Of a DNA stretch of 13,325 nucleotides, positions 6,447-13,325 are shown piece by piece. The notes under the pieces are model-generated. The model did not search any database. It was not told the DNA's origin and saw nothing but the letters and a program-made list of their open reading frames with translations. Position 1 is the first letter of the stretch, and each line of letters begins with the position of its first letter. The stretch comes from an uncultured Collinsella sp. GTDB lineage: Bacteria; Actinomycetota; Coriobacteriia; Coriobacteriales; Coriobacteriaceae. The translations under genes were made by a program, and so were the position numbers. The stretch is taken from positions 1 through 13,325 of the forward strand of contig UQIT01000044.1 in assembly GCA_900541175.1 (NCBI GenBank). Direction: 5' to 3'.

Positions 6447-7307
6447 ATGAATCCCATTACCATGAAGCTCGTCGTCGATGATCTGATTCTGCAGGCTCTG
6501 CGCGAGGACATTACCTTTGAGGACGTGAGCACGGTGAGCGTGTGCCCCACGGCGCGTCCCGCCACGGTGGAGCTTATCGCCAAGGCCGACGGCATCATCG
6601 CCGGCTTGGATGTGTTTGCCCGCACCTTTGAACTGCTGGATTCGCAGAGCTCGGTGCTGCTCGACGTTGCCGATGGCGACGAGGTGCACGCCGGCGACCA
6701 TGTGGGTCAGGTGCGCGGCGACGCGCGCGTGCTGCTTTCGGGCGAGCGCGTGGCACTCAACTACCTGCAGCGCATGAGCGGTATCGCTACCTATACGCAC
6801 CAGATGGCCGCGGCGCTCGAGGGCACCAAGACCGTGCTCGTCGATACGCGCAAGACCACGCCGGGCATGCGCGTCTTTGAGAAGGCCGCGGTCGAGATTG
6901 GCGGCGGCAGCAACCACCGTTACAACCTGTCGACGGCCGTCATGCTCAAGGACAACCACATCGATGCCGCCGGCGGCGTGACGCGTGCAATCGAGATGGC
7001 GCGCGCCCATGCATCGTTTACTGCGACGGTCGAGATCGAGTGCGAGAACCTGGACATGGTGCGCGAGGCCGTGGAGGCCGGTGCCGACATTATCATGCTC
7101 GACAATATGACCCATGACGACATGGCGGCCGCTATCGAGCTTATCGCCGGTCGTGCCAAGACCGAGTGTTCGGGCAACGTGGACGCCGACAACATTCGCG
7201 CCCTGGCCGATCTGGGTGTCGACTTTATTAGCTCGGGCGCCCTGACGCACTCTGCGCCGATTCTCGACCTCTCGCTTAAGCACCTGCGTCTGCTGGACGG
7301 TAAATAA
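6447..7307 (+). CDS. nadC: Nicotinate-nucleotide pyrophosphorylase (carboxylating)
   Basis: The product is 286 aa, a normal length. NadC (quinolinate phosphoribosyltransferase) converts quinolinate and PRPP to nicotinate mononucleotide, CO2 and pyrophosphate, the third step of the pathway. Visible motifs are ERVALNYLQRMSGIAT (100-115), the substrate-binding DTRKTTPGMR (133-142), GGGSNHRYNL (152-161), LKDNHI (167-172), VEIECEN (195-201), GADIIMLDN (212-220) and the C-terminal barrel segment SSGALTHSAP (262-271). ATG 6447 lies three bases after the nadB stop and is served by GGAGGAG at the nadB end, so the two are coupled. Its own stop codon overlaps the niaR start by one base. The N-terminal domain starts directly, with no transit or signal sequence. 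Confidence 0.96.
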   Translation: MNPITMKLVVDDLILQALREDITFEDVSTVSVCPTARPATVELIAKADGIIAGLDVFARTFELLDSQSSVLLDVADGDEVHAGDHVGQVRGDARVLLSGERVALNYLQRMSGIATYTHQMAAALEGTKTVLVDTRKTTPGMRVFEKAAVEIGGGSNHRYNLSTAVMLKDNHIDAAGGVTRAIEMARAHASFTATVEIECENLDMVREAVEAGADIIMLDNMTHDDMAAAIELIAGRAKTECSGNVDADNIRALADLGVDFISSGALTHSAPILDLSLKHLRLLDGK

Positions 7308-7852
7308 TGGACGCCCGCGAGCGTCGCCGTGCCATCATGGGCGTGCTCGAGCGAGCCAAGGGCCCCGTCTCCGGCAGCGCACTTGCTCGTGAGGTGGGTG
7401 TGAGCCGCCAGATTGTCGTGCAAGACATCGCCCTGCTGCGCGCCGATGGGCACGATATCGTGGCGACCAATCGCGGCTACGTGCTGCAGGAGGCGGCGAG
7501 CAGTCCGGCTGTTCCCACGCGCTTGGTCAAGGTTCGCCACGGCGTGGAGCAGGCAGGCGATGAGCTCACGAGTATCGTCGACGCCGGTGGTGCCGTGCTC
7601 AACGTGATCGTCAATCACCGCGTGTACGGTAAGATCACGGCCGACCTGGACATCCGCAATCGTCGCGATGTTGAGCGCTACCTGCACGATATCGAGAGCG
7701 GCAAGAGCTTTCCACTACTGACGGTGACCAGCGGCTACCACTTCCATCGCATTGCGGCGGAGGACGAACAGACCCTCGACGAGATCGAGGCGATGCTCAA
7801 GGAAAAAGGCTACCTAGCAGACCTGATGCCCTACGAAGACGATTTGTCCTAG
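7307..7852 (+). CDS. niaR: NiaR-type transcriptional repressor of NAD genes (HTH-11 plus 3H domain)
   Basis: The product is 181 aa. An N-terminal winged helix (about 6-60, with SGSALAREVGVSRQIVVQDI) is followed by a 3H ligand-binding domain (70-178). Candidate metal ligands are H78 (KVRHG), E86, H145 and H147 (GYHFHRI). This is almost the spacing I recall for Thermotoga maritima NiaR (H79, E87, H146, H148). Known family members sense nicotinic acid and repress nad and niacin-uptake genes. ATG 7307 overlaps the nadC stop (TAATG), so the regulator is translated with its targets and should be autoregulated through the inverted repeat upstream of nadA. Two inverted-repeat structures follow, the second a terminator. 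Confidence 0.92.
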   Translation: MDARERRRAIMGVLERAKGPVSGSALAREVGVSRQIVVQDIALLRADGHDIVATNRGYVLQEAASSPAVPTRLVKVRHGVEQAGDELTSIVDAGGAVLNVIVNHRVYGKITADLDIRNRRDVERYLHDIESGKSFPLLTVTSGYHFHRIAAEDEQTLDEIEAMLKEKGYLADLMPYEDDLS

Positions 7853-7869
7853 TCGACGCCGCATCTATA

Positions 7870-7936
7870 AGTTGCGGTGAAATAGTTCCTAAAATCGGCA
7901 TCCAAGACATAAAACAGGAACTATTCCACCGCAACT
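7870..7936. repeat. Long near-perfect palindrome after niaR
   Basis: The 21-base arms at 7870-7890 and 7916-7936 match at 20 of 21 positions as reverse complements, with a 25-base AT-rich loop. The arms read AGTTGCGGTG...AGTTCCT. No T-run follows, so this is not an ordinary intrinsic terminator, and a true terminator lies 40 bases on. The shape suggests a dispersed palindromic repeat or MITE-like element. Confidence 0.65.
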
Positions 7937-7974
7937 GCCAAGGGTCCCGCTCCAAATTAGCTGCCCACATATGC

Positions 7975-8014
7975 AAAAGGAGGCCTCCGCGGCGATGCGG
8001 AAGCCTCCTTTTTT
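7975..8014. terminator. Bidirectional intrinsic terminator between niaR and ferredoxin
   Basis: Arms at 7975-7990 (AAAAGGAGGCCTCCGC) and 7997-8012 form a 16-base stem with one mismatch and a GGCGAT loop. T-runs occur in both directions (8009-8014 on plus, the complement of 7978-7975 on minus). It can end the nad unit and the ferredoxin transcript. Confidence 0.9.
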
Positions 8015-8053
8015 GTGCACGGTGTACTTTTGAGTGTGCAAGTGGGGGAGTTG

Positions 8054-8239
8054 TTACTCCTCGACGATCTCGGTGATCGCGCCAGCGGGGCAAGCGTCCT
8101 GGCAAGCGCCACAGGCGACGCAGGAGTCCTCGTCAGCGACGGTAGCGACGTCCTGGAGCTCCAGAACGCCAGCGGGGCAGGAGTCGACGCAAACGCCACA
8201 AGCGATGCACTCGTCGGCATCAATTACGGGATGAGCCAT
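8054..8239 (-). CDS. 2[4Fe-4S] ferredoxin, clostridial type
   Basis: The product is 61 aa, a small soluble electron carrier. Two CxxCxxCxxxCP motifs are complete: C11, C14, C17, C21 and C40, C43, C46, C50. Each cluster takes three Cys from one motif and the last from the other. The halves are internally similar (ECIACGVCVDSCPAG and SCVACGACQDACPAG), reflecting the known ancient duplication. In anaerobes such proteins carry electrons for pyruvate:ferredoxin oxidoreductase, hydrogenases and similar enzymes; the partner cannot be told here. ATG 8239-8237 was chosen because GAGAGGAAAC precedes it and residue 1 then fits the family start. It stands alone with its own promoter and shares the terminator at 7975-8014. 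Confidence 0.95.
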   Translation of the reverse strand: MAHPVIDADECIACGVCVDSCPAGVLELQDVATVADEDSCVACGACQDACPAGAITEIVEE

Positions 8240-8300
8240 GGTAGTTTCCTCTCTGTTGACCGACGCTACAGGCGATGCGCGCCGGTTTGATTCGGGCAAA

Positions 8301-8328
8301 AACATACCACGGGAGCGACCGTTTGCAA
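8301..8328 (-). promoter_or_regulatory. Ferredoxin promoter
   Basis: On the minus strand TTGCAA (8328-8323) and TATGTT (8306-8301) are 16 bases apart, with TGG in front of the -10 giving an extended -10 (TGGTATGTT). The leader to the ATG at 8239 would be roughly 55 bases. Confidence 0.65.
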
Positions 8329-8462
8329 TACCCTCTGGCCGGCATCTTCATACCGTTCGCCGAGTATGCCAAGGTTTACTAAAAAACGCGCAGGTGGGGC
8401 CGTTGAGCTGCATAAATGTTAGCTAAAGGTGACTTGAAATATAGGGCGATTGAGCGTGCTTG

Positions 8463-8634
8463 CGGAAACCGCATCCCATTATTTTGTCGAAAAACGGGTT
8501 GCAGTTTCCGTTTAGGCCCGCTAGCGGAAAATGCGAGCCGGTATCAGCTCTCAAAACGGGATACGGTTTCCGGTTGAGCCTTCAGACGGAAACTGCGACC
8601 CGGAATCCACGCTCAAACCGGGATGAGCTTTCCG
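8463..8634. repeat. Three diverged 62-bp tandem units, each an inverted repeat
   Basis: Units start at 8463, 8525 and 8587 with exact 62-base spacing. Each begins with CGGAAA and, 32 bases later (8495, 8557, 8619), has CGGG followed by an arm ending TTTCCG at 8510, 8572 and 8634. Each unit can thus fold into a hairpin about 48 bases long. Units 2 and 3 also share CTCAAA before CGGGAT. Stem pairing is best in unit 1 (13 of 15) and poorer in the others. No gene is visible here. Confidence 0.75.
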
Positions 8635-8840
8635 CAAGACGGCCCCCAGGCACCCCCGGACGCAAACCTCAGCCATCTCTACATAGATCTCGATAGATTT
8701 GCCGAGAACTCAAACAGTGCGTCTACCTGCGCATTTAAGAACCTAAACTCTCAGCAATAAGAAATCTTATATGAATTGACTTAGATTTTGTATATTCCGG
8801 CCCATAAGGGGATACACTACATCCTGAAAGACAAGCCGAA
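8635..8840 (+). promoter_or_regulatory. dnaK upstream region, promoter not resolved
   Basis: No gene is seen. Bases 8740-8800 are much more AT-rich than the surroundings and probably hold the dnaK promoter. TTGACT (8776-8781) and TATATT (8791-8796) are good boxes but only nine bases apart, so they cannot form one standard promoter together. AAATCT (8762-8767) and AGATTT (8783-8788) form a short inverted repeat around TTGACT. I found neither a CTTGAGT-N7-ACTCAAG HspR site nor a CIRCE element. Confidence 0.35.
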
Positions 8841-8870
8841 GCGCCGCGCGACAGATTGTCGAGGCGGCGC
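8841..8870 (+). promoter_or_regulatory. GC-rich hairpin in the dnaK leader
   Basis: GCGCCGC (8841-8847) pairs with GCGGCGC (8864-8870) and CGACA (8849-8853) with TGTCG (8857-8861), with a GAT loop. It ends about 12 bases before the dnaK ribosome-binding site (GAGAGAGGGA). It may stabilise the message or affect its translation. Confidence 0.5.
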
Positions 8871-8897
8871 GAACGCAAAAGAGAGAGGGAATTTCTA

Positions 8898-10790
<1,893 letters not shown>

Positions 10791-10792
10791 TC

Positions 10793-11635
10793 ATGTCCGC
10801 CCGTAAAGCTCGCACGGAGGCGGCTGCCGCTGGCGCCGCCCCCGTTGACTCTGAGGAGAAGGACGTGAAGATTCCCGTAGAGGCCGTCGACGATACCGAG
10901 GCCAACGAGGCCGAGGCCGCCGAGGCTGCCGAGAACCAGGTAGAGGATTCCAACAAGGAGGCGACGATGACCGAGGACGAGATGGTGGAAGCCGCTATCC
11001 GCGCCGGTGAGGAAGCCGCCGACAACGACTTTAAGCTTAAGTTCGAGCAGGCTCAGAAGGAGCTTACCGACGTGCGCAACGAGCTTGATGCTGCGGCAGA
11101 GGCTCGGAAGGCCGCCGAGGACAAGGCAAAGGACGCCACCGAGCGCACCGCCCGTCTGCAGGCCGACTGGGAGAACTTCCGTCGCCGCACCGCAAACGAG
11201 CGTATCGCCGAGCGCGAGCGCGCGACCGAGAAGCTTGTCACCGCGCTGTTGCCGGTGATCGACGATATCGAGCGCGCGATTGACCATGCCCGCAGCCAAG
11301 AGCTTTCCGACGACTTTAAGCAGTTCGTCGATGGCGTTGACGCGGTTCATGCCAAGCTGCTCGATGTGTTTGCGCACGAGGGCGTTGAGTCCATCGACCC
11401 CAAGGGCGAGGCGTTCGATCCGCTCGAGCACCAGGCTGTGGGTCGCGTCGAGGACGCATCGCAGTACGACGAGACCGTCAACGATGTGTACCAGAAGGGC
11501 TACCGCATGGCGGATCGCATCCTGCGTTCCGCGATGGTGACGGTGACCTACGGTGGCGAGAAGCGCCCCGCACCGGAGCCCGAAGCGGCGCCCGAGGATG
11601 CTGCGGCCGATACGGCCGAGAGCACCGAGGAGTAA
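10793..11635 (+). CDS. grpE: Nucleotide exchange factor GrpE
   Basis: The longest form is 280 aa; GrpE is usually about 180-220 aa. GrpE dimers release ADP from DnaK to drive the chaperone cycle. Residues 1-78 are low-complexity, acidic and Ala/Glu-rich. A long coiled coil (about 79-145) contains the family motif LQADWENFRRRTANER (122-137). A four-helix region follows (LVTALLPVIDDIERAI, 148-163), then the beta domain with EAFDPLEHQAV (206-216) and VYQKGYRMADRILRSAMVTV (232-251). The tail is again acidic. ATG 10793 is two bases after dnaK with only a weak GAGG about eleven bases away, whereas ATG 10967 (M59) has an ideal site. The long start is kept because the frame is open and coupled to dnaK; the short form would be 222 aa. 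Confidence 0.93.
   Translation: MSARKARTEAAAAGAAPVDSEEKDVKIPVEAVDDTEANEAEAAEAAENQVEDSNKEATMTEDEMVEAAIRAGEEAADNDFKLKFEQAQKELTDVRNELDAAAEARKAAEDKAKDATERTARLQADWENFRRRTANERIAERERATEKLVTALLPVIDDIERAIDHARSQELSDDFKQFVDGVDAVHAKLLDVFAHEGVESIDPKGEAFDPLEHQAVGRVEDASQYDETVNDVYQKGYRMADRILRSAMVTVTYGGEKRPAPEPEAAPEDAAADTAESTEE
10955..10969 (+). promoter_or_regulatory. Strong internal ribosome-binding site and alternative grpE start
   Basis: AAGGAGG (10955-10961) is a full anti-16S match with a five-base spacer before in-frame ATG 10967-10969, codon 59 of the long form. It is much stronger than the site for the first ATG. Translation here gives a 222-aa GrpE of typical length. Confidence 0.65.
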
Positions 11636-11640
11636 TTGAG

Positions 11641-11671
11641 AAGGGCCCCGGGGCAACACCCGGGGCCCTTT
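11641..11671 (+). terminator. GC-rich hairpin terminator between grpE and dnaJ
   Basis: AAGGGCCCCGGG (11641-11652) is perfectly complementary to 11659-11670, with a GCAACA loop. Only a short TTTCT follows. It lies six bases after the grpE stop and probably ends most dnaK-grpE transcription, leaving dnaJ-hspR to read-through or its own promoter. Confidence 0.75.
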
Positions 11672-11699
11672 CTGGCCTAGTGCCATATGAAAGCATGAG

Positions 11700-11720
11700 C
11701 CGCCGCCCGCTGGGCGGCGG
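11700..11720 (+). promoter_or_regulatory. Short strong hairpin in the dnaJ leader
   Basis: CCGCCGCCC (11700-11708) pairs perfectly with GGGCGGCGG (11712-11720) across a GCT loop, about nine bases before the dnaJ ribosome-binding site (AGGAGAGGAG). No T-run follows, so termination is unlikely. A role in message stability or translation is possible. Confidence 0.5.
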
Positions 11721-11742
11721 ATGAAACAGGAGAGGAGCTACG

Positions 11743-12708
11743 ATGGCTGCAGGCAAAACCTTCTATGACATCCTGGGCGTATCCAAGAGCGCCTCCGACA
11801 AAGAGATCAAGAGCGCGTTTCGCAAGCTCGCGCAAAAATATCACCCCGATGCCGGCGGCGACGAGGCCAAGTTCAAGGAGATCAGCGAGGCCTACGAGAC
11901 GCTTTCGGACGAGAAGAAGCGCAAAGAGTACGACCAGATGCTCATGTTTGGCGGCATGCCGGGCGCGGGCGGCGCGTATGGCGGAGGCTACGGTGCCGGC
12001 GCAGGTGCCAGCGGCTGGGGCGACATCTTCGACAGCATCTTTAGCGGCAACGGCGCCTGGGGCAGCGATTGGGGCTCGGGCTTTGCCGGGGCTGCGGCCG
12101 CTGCCGGTGCCGGCGCGGGTCGCAGCCGCGCTCGCAAGGGCGGCGACCTGTCGCTGACCGTCGATGTGACGGCCGAGGACGCGTTTCGCGGTGTGACGCA
12201 CAAGGTCACCTATCGCATTCCCTCGACAGGTGAGCAGCAGACCATTACGGTCTCGGTGCCTGCGGGTGCGGTCGACGGCGGCAAGCTGCGCTACAAGCGT
12301 CGCGGCGAGTATGGCGTTGCGGGTGGCGAGCGCGGCGACCTGGTCGTGACCACGCATGTGGAGGAGCACCCGCTGTTTAAGCGCAAAGGTGCCGACGTGA
12401 CCATGGAGGTACCGGTCTCGGTCTACGAGGCGGCGCTCGGCTGCACGGTGGACGTGCCGACGCCCGGCGGTGCGACGGTTCGTCTGAAGGTGCCCGCGGG
12501 TACCCAGACGGGCAAGAAGTTCCGCTTTAAGGAAATGGGGGCGCCCGACGTTAAGCACCGTGGCCGCACAGGCGCGCTGCTCGTCGAGATCAAGGTGCAG
12601 GTCCCCACGAACCTATCCGATGACGAGCGCGATGCCATGACCAAGCTGCGCGAGACCGACACACGCGACTATCGCGAGAAGGTCAACCGTTACAAGGCGA
12701 CGTACTAG
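11743..12708 (+). CDS. J-domain co-chaperone without zinc finger (DnaJ/CbpA-like)
   Basis: The product is 321 aa. The J domain (1-70) carries the essential HPD (H34-P35-D36) in QKYHPDAGGDE and the helix KFKEISEAYETLSD. A Gly/Phe/Ala-rich linker follows (about 68-130, including DIFDSIFSG). Two C-terminal beta substrate-binding domains come next (DLSLTVDVTAEDAFRG, VPAGAVDGGKLRYKRRGEYG, HPLFKRKGADVTMEVPVSVY, GKKFRFKEMGAP). The CxxCxGxG zinc-finger repeats of classical DnaJ are absent, so this is a class B, CbpA-like protein of about 320 aa. It stimulates DnaK ATP hydrolysis and delivers substrates. ATG 11743 follows AGGAGAGGAG. Family resemblance is clear, but the symbol dnaJ is position-based and is left blank. 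It is the third gene of the chaperone cluster, before hspR. Confidence 0.93.
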   Translation: MAAGKTFYDILGVSKSASDKEIKSAFRKLAQKYHPDAGGDEAKFKEISEAYETLSDEKKRKEYDQMLMFGGMPGAGGAYGGGYGAGAGASGWGDIFDSIFSGNGAWGSDWGSGFAGAAAAAGAGAGRSRARKGGDLSLTVDVTAEDAFRGVTHKVTYRIPSTGEQQTITVSVPAGAVDGGKLRYKRRGEYGVAGGERGDLVVTTHVEEHPLFKRKGADVTMEVPVSVYEAALGCTVDVPTPGGATVRLKVPAGTQTGKKFRFKEMGAPDVKHRGRTGALLVEIKVQVPTNLSDDERDAMTKLRETDTRDYREKVNRYKATY

Positions 12709-12780
12709 GGCGGTCGCGGCGCACGCCCGCGCCCACGGGCTTATGATGGACGATAACGAGACGGAAAGGGGTCAGGTAGC

Positions 12781-13197
12781 ATGGCCGAGGACAATAGGAA
12801 CAAACCGCTGTACATGATCAGCGTGGCGGCCGAGCTGACCGGCATGCACCCGCAGACTCTGCGCGTCTACGAGTCCAAAGGCTTGGTGAATCCCCAGCGC
12901 TCGGGCGGCAACACGCGTCTGTATTCGCGTGCCGATATCGAGCGCCTGGAGCTCATCAACCAACTGACCGACGAGGGCATCAACCTCGCCGGCGTGGTGC
13001 GCATCCTCGATATGAAGGAGCGTGCCGAGGAGCGCGAACGCGAGAACGAGAAGCTCCGCGCCCGCGTACGCCAGCTCGAGGACGAGCTGCACGAGTACAA
13101 GATGCAAAAGAAGATCACCGCCCTGGCCCCGCGCGACGGCTCAGTTAACCCCGAGCAAGTCATGCGCAAGCTGCTGGGCGCCGGCGGGGATTTGTAG
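12781..13197 (+). CDS. hspR: Heat-shock repressor HspR (MerR family)
   Basis: The product is 138 aa. The MerR-type DNA-binding region has YMISVAAELTGMHPQTLRVY (11-30, helix-turn-helix), ESKGLVNPQRSGGNTRLYS (31-49, wing) and ADIERLELINQLTDEGINLA (51-70, second helix pair). A charged coiled coil (about 78-110) provides dimerisation, and the tail ends VNPEQVMRKLLGAGG. No effector-binding domain is present. In Streptomyces and mycobacteria HspR binds inverted repeats upstream of dnaK with DnaK as corepressor and autoregulates its operon; here that role is inferred from family and position. ATG 12781 follows AAGGGG. It lies 72 bases after the dnaJ stop; a TATGAT at 12742-12747 has no good -35. Its stop is followed by two hairpins. 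Confidence 0.93.
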   Translation: MAEDNRNKPLYMISVAAELTGMHPQTLRVYESKGLVNPQRSGGNTRLYSRADIERLELINQLTDEGINLAGVVRILDMKERAEERERENEKLRARVRQLEDELHEYKMQKKITALAPRDGSVNPEQVMRKLLGAGGDL

Positions 13198-13224
13198 TTA
13201 CGCGGTTTTACCAAACCGCGTAAC
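13197..13224. repeat. Perfect 12-bp hairpin starting in the hspR stop codon
   Basis: GTTACGCGGTTT (13197-13208) and AAACCGCGTAAC (13213-13224) are exact reverse complements with a TACC loop. The first base is the last base of the hspR TAG. It lacks a T-run (GGGCCG follows), so it may protect the 3' end or assist termination. Confidence 0.7.
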
Positions 13225-13266
13225 GGGCCGACGCTGCTCGACGTCCAGAGCGACAATTTGTCATTC

Positions 13267-13308
13267 AAAAGGCAAGGCATGACCAGAAGGTCTATGCCTT
13301 GCCTTTTT
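13267..13308 (+). terminator. Intrinsic terminator after hspR
   Basis: Arms at 13267-13284 and 13289-13307 form a long stem with one bulged T (13293) and one G-C-poor end; the loop is AGAA. The right arm ends in TTTTT (13304-13308). AAAA at the other end would also serve a minus-strand gene entering from the right. Confidence 0.88.
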
Positions 13309-13325
13309 CATGCCAACTTGTTCGC

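Noticed and set aside
8433..8457. CTTGAAA resembling a sigma-32 -35 box
   Set aside because: There is no CCCCAT-like -10 at the right distance, and it lies over 400 bases from dnaK; sigma-32 is not expected in Actinobacteria.
8463..8634. Possible CRISPR array upstream of dnaK
   Set aside because: The whole 62-base units are similar, including what would be spacers; there is no constant short repeat with unique spacers and no cas gene.
8460..8696. Open plus-strand frame of 78 codons over the tandem repeats
   Set aside because: It begins with TTG without a ribosome-binding site and its translation only mirrors the repeat sequence.

Overview
The window reads as GC-rich core chromosome of an anaerobic actinobacterium, most likely class Coriobacteriia and plausibly Collinsella. 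This is inferred from three things. The dnaK-grpE-dnaJ-hspR order with a MerR-type HspR is actinobacterial. The NAD genes are controlled by a NiaR-type regulator usually associated with Firmicutes and Thermotogae. There is also a small 2[4Fe-4S] ferredoxin of anaerobic type. No phage, transposase, CRISPR array, tRNA or rRNA was seen.

Left part (1-3700). On the minus strand lie the start of a His/Cys-rich, probably metal-handling membrane protein that runs off the window edge, a small helical protein just upstream of it, and thioredoxin (trxA). A plus-strand gene at 1060-1635 looks like a degenerate uracil-DNA-glycosylase-superfamily protein without the catalytic motifs. It converges on a minus-strand two-component pair: an AgrC-like GHKL sensor kinase, and upstream of it a LytTR response regulator whose reading frame is broken inside the DNA-binding domain.

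Middle (3700-8020). This is a complete de novo NAD unit: nadA, nadB and nadC make nicotinate mononucleotide from aspartate and dihydroxyacetone phosphate, and niaR (HTH plus 3H domain) follows with a 1-nt overlap. A perfect 19-bp inverted repeat covers the -35 element and spacer of a good promoter just upstream of nadA, which suggests NiaR feedback repression of the whole unit, itself included. NadB is short and seems to lack the usual C-terminal helical domain. An imperfect hairpin lies between nadA and nadB. A long near-perfect palindrome and a bidirectional terminator close the unit.

Right part (8050-13325). A minus-strand ferredoxin with its own extended -10 promoter is separated from the heat-shock genes by about 660 bp without a gene. 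That gap holds three diverged 62-bp tandem palindromic repeats and a structured dnaK leader. dnaK, grpE, a zinc-finger-less J-protein and hspR follow. A strong hairpin terminator splits dnaK-grpE from dnaJ-hspR. The DnaK carries a roughly 22-residue insertion in its ATPase domain like that of Gram-negative DnaK. GrpE has a very strong internal start site.

Most of the window is ordinary housekeeping sequence. The points most worth a second look are the frameshifted regulator, the nad operator-promoter overlap, the degenerate UDG-like protein, the palindromic repeats, the DnaK insertion and the apparent absence of a canonical HspR operator (HAIR).
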